This document shows, piece by piece, positions 43,140 through 53,770 of a DNA stretch of 64,000 nucleotides. A model generated the notes under the pieces. That model saw only the letters and a program-made list of their open reading frames with translations. It ran no database searches and was not told the origin of the DNA. Both the position numbers and the translations under genes were made by a program. Position 1 is the stretch's first letter. Each line of letters begins with the position of its first letter. The stretch is from assembly GCA_947396885.1 (NCBI GenBank), contig OX377203.1:4712001-4776000 (forward strand). The letters run 5' to 3'. This stretch comes from Heligmosomoides polygyrus polygyrus (lineage: Eukaryota; Nematoda; Chromadorea; Rhabditida; Heligmosomidae).

Positions 43140-44540
43140 TCTGCCCTTAAGTCCGTCCGCGCGAAATTATTGGCCGAATAGTGGGCTTTACGACAGCTAG
43201 GTGAAGTGGCTAAATCAACACCTATTGGTATCTTGTTTTCATCGACAAAGTGTGAAGTCGTGTTATGAGGACGTAGTGACCCGAATACGTCTGAATCTTA
43301 ATGAAACGTCACTTCCTTAAATGGCTTAGGTAGTTCATTCGTCAATACGTTCGAAGGACATACCTCACAGCGTCTGAGAGTACGTCGGCGCGAAATTAGT
43401 GGCCGAAGAAGGACCTTACAATATCTAAGGCCTCTGTTATACTCCCGCGGGAGCATCCGCGGAACGTCCGTGGACCAATGGTGCACGGCGGAGGCGGGCG
43501 TGGCGGGCCGCGACGAGTGGGCCGGCGCGGGGTCCCGTCGCGATTTCCGCCCATCCGCGGAAGCTCCCGCGGGAGAATAACATAGGCCTAAGTGGAACAG
43601 TGGAACTGCCTAAATTTTATTTCTAACAACAGCTTCGTTTCTCTGTCCGTCAGTGCGTCCACGCAAAATTAATGGCCGTCGGACGAAAATAATGGATGAA
43701 ACTAATGAATGAAGGACCACTCGACATCTAGTGTCTAAGTCTCCATTGAACAATGTTATATCTTTACAACAATTTCGCTTATTCATCCGTGAATGTCGGC
43801 GCGAAATTAATGGCCGAAGGATGGGCCCCACATGTTGGTATGTTGCCTTCGATGAGAGAAGGCGAAGTGATCCGATGAAGACGGATTGAAAGCGTTTGCG
43901 TCTGAATGTCTGAAGCACGGACCAGACAACGTCCGAGAGTGCGTCCACGCGAAATTAATGGCCGAGGGACGAGCTTGCGACATCTAGTCGGAATAGCAAG
44001 CGTCTAAACCTTTATTCAACAATACTACCGTTCTACAGTCGATAACCTATTCGGCAGTGCGTCTACGGGAAATTAATGGTCATAGGGCTGGACTCGCGGC
44101 TCAATCTATGCCTATTGAATCGATATTTTATCTTCAATGGGATAGCGGGCATGTAATTTCATGACGAAGGGCAGAGCGAAGATATCCGACTTAGACGTTT
44201 TGCAAGAATTCGCGTATAGATCATTGACATATTTTTATAACTAGTTCGTTAATCTGTCCGTGAGTCCGTCCGCGCAGAATTAATGGCCGAAAGAGTGACT
44301 CACGAAATCTAGACGGCGTGGCTAGCATCTAAATCGTTATACAGCTACGTTATGTTACTGCAATTTCGATATTCTGTCCGTGAGTCCGTCCGCGCAGAAT
44401 TAATGGCCGAAAGAGTGACTCACGAAATCTAGACGGCGTGGCTAGCATCTAAATCGTTATACAGCAACGTTATGTAACTGCAATTTCGATATTCTGTCCG
44501 TGAGTCCGTCCGCGCGGAATTAATGGCTGAAGGGTGGAAA
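43140..44540. repeat. diverged satellite with AATTAATGGCCG block
   Basis: The block CGCGAAATTAATGGCCGA (with variants) starts near 43160, 43389, 43663, 43801, 43948, 44067, 44274, 44394 and 44514. Removing the MITE at 43429-43588, spacing is roughly 110-230 bp. The last two periods are exactly 120 bp and near-identical (44257-44376 and 44377-44496). Each block is preceded by CTGTCCGTGAGTCCGTCC or similar. The same block occurs in the arrays at 28.2 and 30.9 kb. Confidence 0.88.
43429..43588. mobile_element. GC-rich PIF/Harbinger-like MITE
   Basis: 160 bp. The ends GGCCTCTGTTATACTCCCGC and complement GGCCTATGTTATTCTCCCGC continue as inverted repeats through GGGAGC.TCCGCGGA. It is flanked by TAA at 43426-43428 and 43589-43591. 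GGCC ends and a 3-bp TAA duplication suggest PIF/Harbinger. Very GC-rich interior, inserted into the satellite. Distinct from the 35.6-kb MITE. Confidence 0.85.
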
Positions 44541-44639
44541 GAAAGAAACGCTAAATGAACAGCTGTCTATAGCCCGCCGTTGCCGTTGTCGTCTAGGCCC
44601 TAGTGATCTTGGACCTCTATGAGGGAAGGTTCTGCTGGC

Positions 44640-44718
44640 GATGTAGTGTCTGTCTGTCTATCTGTTTGTTTGTCTATCTGTCTGTCAGTCTATCTGTCTG
44701 TCTGTGTCTGTGTGTATG
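44640..44718. repeat. GTCT/ATCT microsatellite
   Basis: An imperfect CTGTCTGTCTATCTGTTTGT run of about 75 bp. Confidence 0.85.
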
Positions 44719-45238
44719 CGTGCGGCCGATGCTGCGTATCCCTGACGCGCGGCCAAGATTTATAGACCATTATTGCAGTCCCAGGGATGTTCATTACATA
44801 ATGGCCGAGCAAGGCCAGCCAGCCAGCCAGCCACCCTTCCGCCCAACCAACTGCCGTCCAGCTCCCTTTAGACGTCTGAGTGCGCTGTCCGTGAGCCATT
44901 GATCGATTATCGATCGACGCACATTTTAGAATTTCTTCTGCTACACCTCTTCGAGATCACTAATCGATTGATCGATCGAGAATTTATCAATGTAGATCCA
45001 ACGTAGCAACCGCAATTCATATAGCGTTAACTACCGCCTGCTTTTTACCAATTGCTACAGTACCCTGTATTTTATCGAATTATTGATTGCTTTGATCTAC
45101 AACTTTTCTTTTTCTAACAAGGTCCCAGCTCTTACAGTTCGTCGGGCTAAAGGCGCTTTCAAATTTCACCTCTTCGTGACTAATTTAACGGAAATTTAGA
45201 ATGATTTTTAATTAAGTTTTAAAGGTAGGATGACAACG
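44719..45238. other. unassigned DNA
   Basis: Contains GCCAGCCAGCCAGCCA at 44815 and ATCGATCGATC runs at 44900-44980. No gene recognised. Confidence 0.4.
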
Positions 45239-45400
45239 GGATAAAGGAAAAAAGTCGGCGTTAGCGCTAGGCATTTTATCCTCTTTAGTGTGCAGTCTGG
45301 TACCAATTCACTGACCCCAGCTTGAATGGTTGATTCGTTGCCCTGGGCGGGGCCGGAACCAAGAATATTGAATCGAGATGTATTTGACAGGCGCCCTTCG
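45239..45400 (-). mobile_element. degenerate SINE fragment
   Basis: GGATAAAGGAAAAAAGTCGG, then CAGTCTGGTACCAATTCACT and GACCCCAGC, then GCCCTGGGCGGGGCCGGAAC. The order matches a minus-strand SINE, but the 3' module and the outer head are missing. Confidence 0.7.
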
Positions 45401-45464
45401 CCGATTTCGATAATGTGAAAAGCTTCGTCGACGTTCGAGGATGTCTGACGCACCTCTAGCATGA

Positions 45465-45570
45465 AACACGTCGTCGCAAATTAGGTGGGCCGCTCACGCT
45501 ATGCATCTCGCAAGCATTCGCTGAGCGTGAAACGTTAGCGATTGAATTCCGCCGGATGTCAGAACAAGAA
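45465..45570 (+). pseudogene. short RTE fragment
   Basis: CGTCGTCGCAAATTAGGTGG and GATTGAATTCCGCCGGATGT match the plus strand of the intact RTE around 52850-52945 ([11 protein letters not shown] to DWIPRDV). About 100 bp, no flanking RTE sequence. Confidence 0.75.
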
Positions 45571-45616
45571 CAAACGCTCATCAGTGGTTTGGTTGGAGTT
45601 TTTTTTTTTGGTGCAT

Positions 45617-45785
45617 GTCGCGAAGGTGGGCAGCATTGGGAGGTGGGAGCGCCCCAGCCAATCGTAACAAAGCAGATCACCTACCGAACACATGCCAGCC
45701 AATCAGAGTAGCAATCGTGCTATACTTCTCTGAACGGCATACCCAATGCCATCTGACTGTCTGACGCGTTCCCGTCTCCGATCGC
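45617..45785. mobile_element. MITE, GTCGCGAA subfamily, right end decayed
   Basis: The left end GTCGCGAAGGTGGGCAGCAT plus TGGGAGGTGGGAGCGCCCCA and CCAATC is well kept. The right side keeps GACGCGTTCCCGTCTCC but loses the outer GCTGCCCACATT part. CCAATCAGAG lies inside. Confidence 0.7.
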
Positions 45786-46147
45786 TTTCATTAAAGAAAT
45801 AATTTTGGGTGCAAAATGAAGATTCTGCGAAAAAAAGAAAAATTTTAATAAATATTAAAAAATGTAAATTGATAAATATTACAAAAATAGTATGATATTA
45901 AAAGTAATGAGGCTGTGACATCAAAGAAATTAAATGTCAATTAAGTTGGTGAAGTATCAAAGACGAGACTGATTAATTTTTCTCGGATGCGCCATGCATT
46001 CGACATCACTGGCTAATTGAAGTAAAGGCGCTCCAGATACGCTGACGCTCGTTCCCGCGCGACCTACGTTTTTTGCTGGGCGCTCTAATTGCACCGAATT
46101 AATCAACATTAGCTTAGACCCTTAATTTTTAGTCTAATTTTTTTAAT

Positions 46148-46200
46148 ACGTGGGAAAAACGGTACTAGTAGGTAATGTGGCCTACACGCAGTGAGGGTAG
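46148..46200. mobile_element. MITE left half-element, GTCG-TGTGG superfamily
   Basis: GGGAAAAACGGTACTAGTAGG then TAATGTGGCCTACA. It matches the outer end of the element at 634-838. No right partner found. Confidence 0.65.
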
Positions 46201-46267
46201 TCATGTTAGACCAGTCGTACCGCATCGAACGCACTGAAAGTCTAAATTAAAACGTGCAGAGGTGTGT

Positions 46268-46275
46268 GAACGCAT

Positions 46276-46306
<31 letters not shown>

Positions 46307-46434
46307 CCGACGTTTCAAGGATGTGTTCTGTATGTATGTGAGACAACAAAACAAACAAAAAACAGGACATTTTTCCTCCAATTTCCACTAAAAGAACAAA
46401 CAAAACAGACAAAACATGCAGAAATATGTTAACT

Positions 46435-46488
<54 letters not shown>

Positions 46489-46545
46489 ACGTCTTAAGGA
46501 CGTGCTCTGCATGTATGTGAGGCAAAAAACAAACACAAATAATCC
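46268..46545 (-). repeat. two retrotransposon 3' ends with TTTA runs
   Basis: 46268-46380 and 46430-46545 are direct copies: a long ATTT run, then ACGTTTCAAGGATGTG against ACGTCTTAAGGACGTG, then TGTATGTGAG and AACAAACA. On the minus strand each is a short 3' UTR ending in a TAAA repeat, like the tail of the non-LTR element at 15163. Each is severely 5'-truncated. Confidence 0.65.
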
Positions 46546-46611
46546 ACGCGGAGGTTTTCCGCAGTGAAGTGGATTTTTTTCGAAACCGAATTTTTTCATT
46601 TTTCAAAAATA

Positions 46612-46797
46612 CATGACAAACGCTACTGGTAGGTTATGTGGCCTACATTACCCATTAGGGAGGAAACAGTAGACCAATGAGGCCGTGTCGAACGGGAATG
46701 CTCCACCCAGAACACTGGCTGACTGGCGTGTGATGGTCGTTGTTGTGATAGGCATGCTGGTTTCCGCTTCACCATGTAGGCCACATTAACGACCAGT
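46612..46797. mobile_element. MITE, GTCGTTAA subfamily
   Basis: Left GCTACTGGTAGGTTATGTGG with CCTACATTA. Right CATGTAGGCCACATTAACGA then CCAGTGC. These are inverted partners starting ACTGGT. The interior has GACCAATGAGG. About 180 bp. Confidence 0.85.
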
Positions 46798-47522
46798 GCA
46801 ACAAAACTAAACGAAACATTCGAAAATTGATTGAAATCGATTTTTCATCGACATTAGTGTATTCCACTTCACCCGAGTCTCATCTGAAGCATCCGTCGAA
46901 CGACCGGCGACTAAAACGCCAGGAGCGTAGCTCTGCACCCGTGGCGGCTGGCTCGACGACCGTATGGTGGACGTCTAGGTGCGGGTTTTTCGATTCGTTA
47001 GGGGAGATTGCTACGTTAGTGTAACCGCGAAGCCAACGTCAGCCAAGTGCCAACGATCGTAAACGACGTTTATTCGCATTTTTAATTAATAATAAAAGGA
47101 CCGAGTCTGGTTTATGAGCCACATGTTTCAGCAAAGTGCCGGCCGGCCGGCAGCTGCAACCGGCGGCCGGTGCCGGTGCCGATGTTCCCGGAATGAACGC
47201 AGCCGTCCGTTTGCTTCGCTTCTGGCTCCCTTTTTGGCGTTTCCCAGCATTCCGTCTGTTTCCGAAGTGTTTAGAGGCTCTCGAAGGATTCGCATGCTGC
47301 ACTTGCACGTCCCCACTCCACTCCAGCAAGTGCTCGCTCGATTCGACGACCCCGATTAGGGACAGGGCAACCTCAAGTGCCGCCGACCTTGACCGCAATT
47401 ATTCACTTAGTACTGTGGATACACGTATTACGGTAATAGGCGGTCTCAAGAAGATTTCGCTGCCCTTCAGTTCTCTTACTGTTTTTCAAGGATTTCGAGG
47501 ATTTTGCTCTTCTTGAACCAGA
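46798..47522. other. unassigned DNA with GC-rich block
   Basis: 47140-47200 is very GC-rich (GCCGGCCGGCCGGCAGC). Frames overlap on both strands. No gene recognised. Confidence 0.35.
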
Positions 47523-47740
47523 TTCTAGTGGCTATGAGATAGCTGCAAGAGGTCTCACCTAAGCGTGCCGTGGGCTCGATTCCGCATCCAGACTAGAAAC
47601 GCTGCTGTCGTCCGTCTGTGCTACTGAGCTTATTTGGCACTCTCCTAGCTTGTTGGTTGTGACAGACGTTCCCTGGACCACTGCGCATCCGCACCATTTT
47701 TCCACAAACTGCAGGATGTGGAATGCATGGCGCATCCGCT
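47523..47740 (+). mobile_element. tRNA-derived SINE, third head type
   Basis: About 47527-47592 has GTGGCTATGAGATAGCTGCA (box A-like) and GTGGGCTCGATTCCGC (box B-like). The 3' end GCAGGATGTGGAATGCATGG then CGCATCC is the common module. Related to 42553-42800 by plan, but the heads differ. Confidence 0.6.
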
Positions 47741-47794
47741 GACCGTTGATTATCGTCGGGATTCCCAGCCTTATTCATTTTTTTACTCTTCTTG

Positions 47795-47830
47795 CAATGC
47801 TGCCCACATTTGCGACTAGGACCTTTTTTT
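47795..47830. mobile_element. MITE right half-element
   Basis: CAATGCTGCCCACATTTGCG then ACTAGGACC is a right end of the GTCGCGAA subfamily. No left end nearby. Confidence 0.6.
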
Positions 47831-49705
47831 CGCATTCTGCTTTGTTGTATCTATCTTTCATAATTTCTCTTCCTTCTTTTTCTTCATCTTCCTCCGGTCC
47901 TTACGTTCCTTCTCCTTCACAATCATCCTCGTCATCTTTTTCATCACCTTCTTATTTTAATTGGCCATTTTTTTCTATTTTTGTCGTTCTTATCCTCTTT
48001 CTTCTTTATCTTCTTTCTCTATGGTCTTTATCCTCCTTGTTTTTTTTCTTTGTGTTTCCTTCGTTATCACAACTATCATCATCATCTCATTCCTCCTGTT
48101 CTACCTTTCTTTTTTTTCTCATTTTCTATAGATGTTCCACAAGCTTCTCTATATTCTTGGTTATCTATATCGTCATTGCCACTCTTTTCCTCCTTCTTCT
48201 TTCGTTGCTTTCCTTTCATTCCTTTGTTTCTTTATCGTCATAATCCCGTTCATCACTGTTTGAATCCTTTTGTTTCATTTACTTCTTGGTTCACGTCGCG
48301 AATATGGCCAGCATTGAGAGGTGGAAGAGCGCCAGCTACCGCCAACGTTAATCCCAACCAATGAGAGCATCCAACAGCGCAGGCCAATCACGGAAATGCA
48401 ATTCCGTGATTCCCTCTGTCTGGATGACGTGCACATACGCCATTGGCTGGCGCACTCACAACGTCCAGTGCTGCTCACATTCGCGACCAGGAATTTTTCT
48501 TCTTCTACAACCATTCCGTTATCTTTATTCTTATCACATTCCCTTCTTTTTTCTACTTGTTCTTTGTTAATCTCATCACCTTATGTTTCCTTTCATGCTT
48601 ATTCGCCTCATCATCTCATTTCTTTTTCCTCTTCAGCGTCTTCATTGTGATTCTATGTATTCCTTATCTTCCTTATCCTCTTCTCTTCCTTTGCCTTTTT
48701 CTTCACTAGCATCATCACCTTCTTCCCCTTCATCCTTTTGCCCTTCTCCTTCATATTCGTCCTCATCCTGTTCTTTGCTGTCATCTTCCTTATCTTCCTT
48801 TTGATTATTGTCTCCTTCCTCCTCCTGTTACTATTTTTTCCTCGTTGAATCTTCTTTTTCTTTGCCTTTCTTCCTCATCACCATATCCACCATCACGATC
48901 ATCTCCTTTCTCCGGTCCATACGTTTTCTTCCCCTTCTTCATAATCAATCACCTTCATCCCCTCTTTCATCCTTCTCCTCAAACATTTCTTTTCTTTTTC
49001 TCTCCTTATTTTCGCCGTCCTTAATCACCAACGTCGTCCTCGGCATCATTTTCTTTTTCAGAATCGTTTTTACTCTATTATTTTTCTTTGTCTTTTTCTT
49101 TATCATCGCAACCATTAACATCTTCATCTCCTTCATCCATTTGCTTCCCTTCTTCATAGTAATAGTTATCCTCTTCTCCATCCTCATCTTCGTTATCGTC
49201 GCTTTCACCATCTTCTTCTTTTACTTCTTCTTCGAGTTCTTGTTTTTTCCACCTTCTTAATCGTTCATTTCGTCTTCTTCGTCACTGTCTTCTTCTCTCT
49301 CCGAAATCATAAACATCCTTCAATTCATCATCTTCCTTTTCTTATTTTTCCTCTTCTTCTTCGTTTTTTATTCACCATAACAGACTTCTTTTTTCTTCAT
49401 CGTCATTTCATTTTCATTCCCATTTTTTAGCTTTCAGATTTTTTGTGTTTTTATTATCATTGTTCCTATTTATATTTTCCTGGCCTTTTTTATCATCCTC
49501 GTTTTCATCACTATCATTATCATCGCCATCTTCTTCCTCTTTTTCTTCTGCTACTTTATCTGCTTCTTCTTTTTCTTCACACTATTATGACCATCATTTC
49601 TACTTCATCTTCTGCATGATCGTCATCGTATTCATTTTCCTCTTTTCTTCTCCTTCTTTTCTACTTATTCTTTACTAACATCGCCGCCCTATTTTTTCTC
49701 TTTAT
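47830..49705. repeat. polypyrimidine tract, left part
   Basis: Nearly all T and C on the plus strand (TTCTTC, TCATCA, CTCCTT mixtures) for about 1.9 kb, with an included MITE at 48294-48490. Frames translate to S/F/L/I/P strings on plus and K/E/M strings on minus, a composition effect. The tract continues on the other side of the RTE element at 53155. Confidence 0.92.
48294..48490. mobile_element. MITE inside the polypyrimidine tract, GTCGCGAA subfamily
   Basis: Left CACGTCGCGAATATGGCCAG, right GTGCTGCTCACATTCGCGAC. The interior has CCAACCAATGAGAGC, CAGGCCAATCACG and CCATTGGCTGGCGC. About 195 bp. Clear boundaries because the surroundings are pure pyrimidine. Confidence 0.85.
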
Positions 49706-49719
49706 ATTTGTTTGGCCAC

Positions 49720-49770
49720 GGATCTCCCTCGATAGAGAGCCTTCGGGCTCTCTTGTTAAGAGGGATCTCG
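49720..49770 (+). promoter_or_regulatory. 5'-UTR hairpin with UUCG loop in the RTE
   Basis: Two bases into the element lies GAGAGCCTTCGGGCTCTC, a perfect 7-bp stem with a TTCG loop (49733-49750). Around it TCCCTC and GAGGGA can form an outer stem. Being at the extreme 5' end it may matter for RNA stability or 5' processing. I tried to fit the hammerhead core (no CTGATGA) and an HDV-like fold, without success. Confidence 0.6.
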
Positions 49771-50218
49771 GGCCGCTTGTCGCAGGGCCACGTGGCGCGT
49801 CCCCGGGTGGTGGATAGGGGAATTAAACGCGAACCAAATGCGACCGTGTACTGCCCAGAGACGCAGGTGGGATGCAGGGGATGGACTCCTTGCTCCTGCT
49901 GTGTCGGGTCGATGCGTTCCTTGTGCGTGGGAGCGGCATGTTCGTGCACAGTGTGCGCGGACGTGTCCGTGACTGTGCGGATTGTAACTGTGTCGGCTCG
50001 GCCAAAAGCTTGCACTCGGTAGACTGGGAGTACATGTAAGGCGATTCGAGGCCGCCTTAAGTCTCGCCCCGTCCCTTCAGGCAGTCTGGCTGGCTGCCCG
50101 GAGTACCCCGCCCGCACGACAGAGCCTGACTAGCTACCCGTGTTGTATTCCAGTCAAACACAGCAGCACTAAAGGGCCTCATTCCCCTGACCCCGAAAGA
50201 GCCCCCATTTCTGCAGCG

Positions 50219-53134
50219 ATGGGAAGGACGAGTACGGAGAGGCTGCTAAAATCTCAGGGCCTAACCAGGCTGCGCAAACTGAGAAGGACTAGGATGACGA
50301 TCTGTACTTACAACGCCCGCACGCTTGCGTCCGAAGCATCCGTCGAGGACCTGATGATGCAAGCCAGGAAGATCAAGTACGACGTCATCGGACTGACCGA
50401 GACGAGAAGACACCACCCCCTACACGCCGCCTACGACTCCGGAGAAGAACTGTTCCTCGGAACATGCGACAGCAGGGGAGTAGGCGGCGTTGGTGTCCTC
50501 GTCAACACGCACTTGGCCATGAACATCGATTCGTACGAGTCTCTGACAAGCCGAATCGGACGTCTGCGACTGAAGCGATGTGGCTCCGCGCCAGCCTTGA
50601 CTATGTTCGTCGCGTATGCCCCAACATCCGACTACGACGACGAAGACGTCGAGGCCTTCTACGTGGAGCTGGAGAAGTTCTATAAGGAAGATCACACCTT
50701 CTACAAGGTGATCGTCGGCGACTTCAACGCCAAGATCGGGCCACGAAGGTCGCCGGAAGAACTTCACATCGGAACCCACGGTTTGGAGTGGAACGAGCAA
50801 GGTGAAAGGCTGTCTGAGTTTATCATGTCGACCAAGACCATCCATGGAAACTCGCAGTTCCAGAAGCCTCCCTCCCTACGATGGACCTGGGAATCCCCCG
50901 GTGGCCAGTTCCACAACGAGATCGACCACATCATCTTCAATCGCAAGTATTGCCTGACCGATGTCTCCGTTGTCCCCAAGTTCTACACGGGATCGGACCA
51001 CCGCCTCCTTCGCGCGAGGTTCCGCTTTTCGCGTCAAGGAGAGAAGGCCGCGAAGTTCAAGAAAAGGAATCCCAGAACGACCATCAACTGGGATCTCTAC
51101 ACCTCTCTTGTCGGCCTTTGGGAAGATGCCGTCATGGACAACGTCGACGAGGAATACGATCGCTTCGTGCACCATCTCCACGATAGTGCTAAGGGAGCCG
51201 AGAGCTTGAAGACCACCAAGAGACGCCTGTCTCCGGAAACTCTCGAGCTGATACGCCAGCGTGGAGCAGCACGAGCGTCAGGCAACTACCAACTGACGTC
51301 CGAGCTTGCAAAGCTATGCAGAGCGGCGATAAAGGAAGATCTCAAGGAGAGAAGGGCGGAAGTGTTGGCTGAAGCAGCAGAGGCAGGGCTGAGCATTCGC
51401 AATGCCCGCCGGAACTTCGCCAACTTCAAGACCAAGATGACCGCTCTCCGACGTCCTGACGGAACCATCACCTCTTCCAGAAGGACCATGGAGAAAGTCA
51501 TCCACGACTTCTACTCCGATCTCTTCGATAGCCACGTCCACCTGCCCCCATGCCATCTTCCGCAGGATGGATACGTCGTTCCCTCTGTTCTTCCTTCCGA
51601 GATCCGACACGCCATCTCGTCGGTGAAGAAACGTACAGCACCCGGTTCTGACAGGATCAGAGCTGAACACCTGAAGAACCTCCCGCCAGCGCTCATCAAC
51701 ACCCTGGCGCGGCTCTTCACACGCTACCTGTCCGAATGCAAGGTTCCATCTCAGTGGAAGACCAGCAAGACCGTTTTGCTGTACAAGAAGGGAGACGTGC
51801 ACGACATTGGCAACTATCGCCCGATCTGCCTGTTGTCCGTAGTCTACAAGCTGTTCACTCGAGTCATCCTGAATAGGATTAGTAGAACGCTGGACGAAGG
51901 ACAGCCATGCGAACAAGCAGGATTTCGGAGAGGATTCAGCACGATCGACCACATACACATCATTACGAAGCTCATCGAAGTGTCGCGAGAGTACAAGCTG
52001 CCGCTGTGCCTTACGTTCATTGACCTGAAGAAGGCATTCGACTCCGTCGAGACTGAAGCGGTCATGGAAGCCCTGCTCACCCAGGGCGTTCCTACTCAGT
52101 ACATCAGAGTTCTTCGAGAGTTGTACAGTGGATTCACGACCAAGATCTCACCATTCTACAACGACGTCGTCATTGACGTGAAGAGAGGGGTTCGACAAGG
52201 GGATACCATATCCCCGAAGCTCTTCAGCGCCACCCTCGAAAACGTCATGCGCGAACTAGAATGGGAAGACATGGGAATGAAGGTCGACGGCCGGCAACTG
52301 CACCATCTTCGCTTCGCTGACGACATCGTGCTCATAACCCCGAGCATCAGTCAGGCGGAACGAATGCTGGCCGACTTCGATCGTGTATGTGGAAGCGTTG
52401 GACTGCAGCTGAATCTTACGAAGACGATGTTCATGAAGAACGGATGGGTTTCTGATGCCCCATTCTCGCTCAACGGAACGAACATCTCCGAATGCTCCAG
52501 CTATGTGTATCTGGGTCGCGAAGTCAACATGGCCAACGACCTAACACCAGAGCTGAGCAGGAGGAAACGAGCGGCTTGGGGAGCTTTCAAGAGCGTCGAA
52601 GAAGTCGCGAAGAAGACGAAGAACGTCCGACTCCGTGCCCACCTATTCGACTCCACTGTTCTTCCTGCCCTAACATACGCCTCAGAGACCTGGGCTATAC
52701 GAAAGCAGGATGAACACGCGATCAGCGTCGCGCAGCGTGGAATCGAGAGGACGATGCTCGGAGTGACACGACTCACGCAAGTGAGAGAAGGCCTTCGGAG
52801 TTCCGAGCTTCGCCGACGTTCGAAGATCAGAGACGCAGTCGCATGGGCCAAGTCGTCGAAAATTAGGTGGGCCGGCCACGTAATGCGATTCGCAGACACC
52901 CGCTGGACGAGAGCCGTCACAGATTGGATTCCGCGGGATGTCAAAAGAACACCAGGACGCCCACCAACGCGTTGGTCGGACTTCTTCGTGAAAGCCCTGA
53001 ACGACCGATATGACGCTCTTCGTGTCCCTCGAGCGAGGAGGATCCATTGGACCACTCTGGCACGCGACAGGGACGAATGGAGACGCTGCTGGCGCCCGCT
53101 CGAGCAAGTCGATGATCAACGGGACGACAGGTGA
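50219..53134 (+). CDS. RTE endonuclease / reverse transcriptase
   Basis: This 971-residue protein nicks target DNA and copies its own RNA into the nick (target-primed reverse transcription), probably bound to that RNA in the nucleus. The N-terminal AP-type endonuclease shows CTYNART (Asn32), GLTETRR (Glu61), VGDFNAKIG (Asp168) and SDHRLL (Asp260, His261). The reverse transcriptase shows FIDLKKAFD (Asp602), [13 protein letters not shown] (about 657-669), FADDIVLI (Asp701, Asp702), LNLTKT and YVYLGR. The C-terminal region has [31 protein letters not shown] and [15 protein letters not shown], shared with hookworm RTEs. All catalytic residues are present and there is no stop or frameshift, so it may be competent. 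The start at 50219 is the first ATG before the endonuclease. Upstream frames are short. Length fits the family (about 950-1050). Confidence 0.96.
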   Translation: MGRTSTERLLKSQGLTRLRKLRRTRMTICTYNARTLASEASVEDLMMQARKIKYDVIGLTETRRHHPLHAAYDSGEELFLGTCDSRGVGGVGVLVNTHLAMNIDSYESLTSRIGRLRLKRCGSAPALTMFVAYAPTSDYDDEDVEAFYVELEKFYKEDHTFYKVIVGDFNAKIGPRRSPEELHIGTHGLEWNEQGERLSEFIMSTKTIHGNSQFQKPPSLRWTWESPGGQFHNEIDHIIFNRKYCLTDVSVVPKFYTGSDHRLLRARFRFSRQGEKAAKFKKRNPRTTINWDLYTSLVGLWEDAVMDNVDEEYDRFVHHLHDSAKGAESLKTTKRRLSPETLELIRQRGAARASGNYQLTSELAKLCRAAIKEDLKERRAEVLAEAAEAGLSIRNARRNFANFKTKMTALRRPDGTITSSRRTMEKVIHDFYSDLFDSHVHLPPCHLPQDGYVVPSVLPSEIRHAISSVKKRTAPGSDRIRAEHLKNLPPALINTLARLFTRYLSECKVPSQWKTSKTVLLYKKGDVHDIGNYRPICLLSVVYKLFTRVILNRISRTLDEGQPCEQAGFRRGFSTIDHIHIITKLIEVSREYKLPLCLTFIDLKKAFDSVETEAVMEALLTQGVPTQYIRVLRELYSGFTTKISPFYNDVVIDVKRGVRQGDTISPKLFSATLENVMRELEWEDMGMKVDGRQLHHLRFADDIVLITPSISQAERMLADFDRVCGSVGLQLNLTKTMFMKNGWVSDAPFSLNGTNISECSSYVYLGREVNMANDLTPELSRRKRAAWGAFKSVEEVAKKTKNVRLRAHLFDSTVLPALTYASETWAIRKQDEHAISVAQRGIERTMLGVTRLTQVREGLRSSELRRRSKIRDAVAWAKSSKIRWAGHVMRFADTRWTRAVTDWIPRDVKRTPGRPPTRWSDFFVKALNDRYDALRVPRARRIHWTTLARDRDEWRRCWRPLEQVDDQRDDR

Positions 53135-53154
53135 TACAGGTGATTTGTTTGGCC

Positions 53155-53770
53155 TATTTTTCTGCTTTAATATCATCATTATCATTTTATTTTTATTATC
53201 GACTTTACCCTCTTCCTTTTCTTTGCCTTTTTTCATCATCATAACCATTATCACCTTCATATCCATCATTCCTCCATCATCCACACGATCATCATCGTCA
53301 TGGTTTCCCCTTTCTCTCTACATTTTCTACTTATTCTTTGCTATCGCATTGTTTTTTCTTTTCATATTTTTCCGTATAATCATCTCATTTCTTTTTCTTT
53401 TTTCTTTTTTAACATCATCGTTATCATTTTATTATACATTGTCATTATTACCACCATATTTTACCGTAATCGTTTTCTTCATCTTCTGCACGATCATCAT
53501 CTTCTTCGTTTTCCTCTTTTTCTCTTAACATCACCAGCATAGCTTTCTTTCTATATTTATTCTGCCAATCATTTTAGCTTTTTTCTTCTTTAAAATTTAT
53601 TTATTAACGAAGACATGAACATGAAGCTCAGGGAAACAGCTGTCTTTAGAAATCATCATTGTCATTTTATTGTATAATATTATATTACCATTATCACCAC
53701 AATTTTCTCCGTCTTCTGCATGGACATCATCGCCTTTTTTTCCTGTTTTCCTCCTCATTTCTCATCCCTC
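53155..53770. repeat. polypyrimidine tract, right part
   Basis: Continuation of the 47.8-49.7 kb tract across the RTE insertion (TTTTCTTCATC, CATCATC mixtures). A short AATTTATTTATTAACGAAGA with a purine-containing stretch at 53590-53645 interrupts it and looks like another retrotransposon tail. Confidence 0.85.

Larger units (their letters stand above)
49706..53154 (+). mobile_element. full-length RTE-clade LINE with 12-bp duplication
   Basis: ATTTGTTTGGCC at 49706-49717 and 53143-53154 is a perfect target-site duplication. The element itself is 49718-53142 (3,425 bp): a 5' UTR of 500 bp, a single open frame (50219-53134) and a 3' UTR of only a few bases ending in GGTGATACAGGTG. One ORF, a very short 3' UTR and a short repeat tail are RTE hallmarks. 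Inserted into the polypyrimidine tract. It is the only apparently intact autonomous element in the window. Confidence 0.96.

Noticed and set aside
47746..49260. Long frames of S/F/L/I or K/M/E residues that look like membrane proteins
   Set aside because: Pure polypyrimidine DNA encodes such strings in every frame; there is no start context or domain.
49708..50022. Separate upstream ORF1 in the RTE element
   Set aside because: The frame begins before the element boundary, inside the target-site duplication, and has no ORF1-like motif; RTE elements usually lack a clear ORF1.
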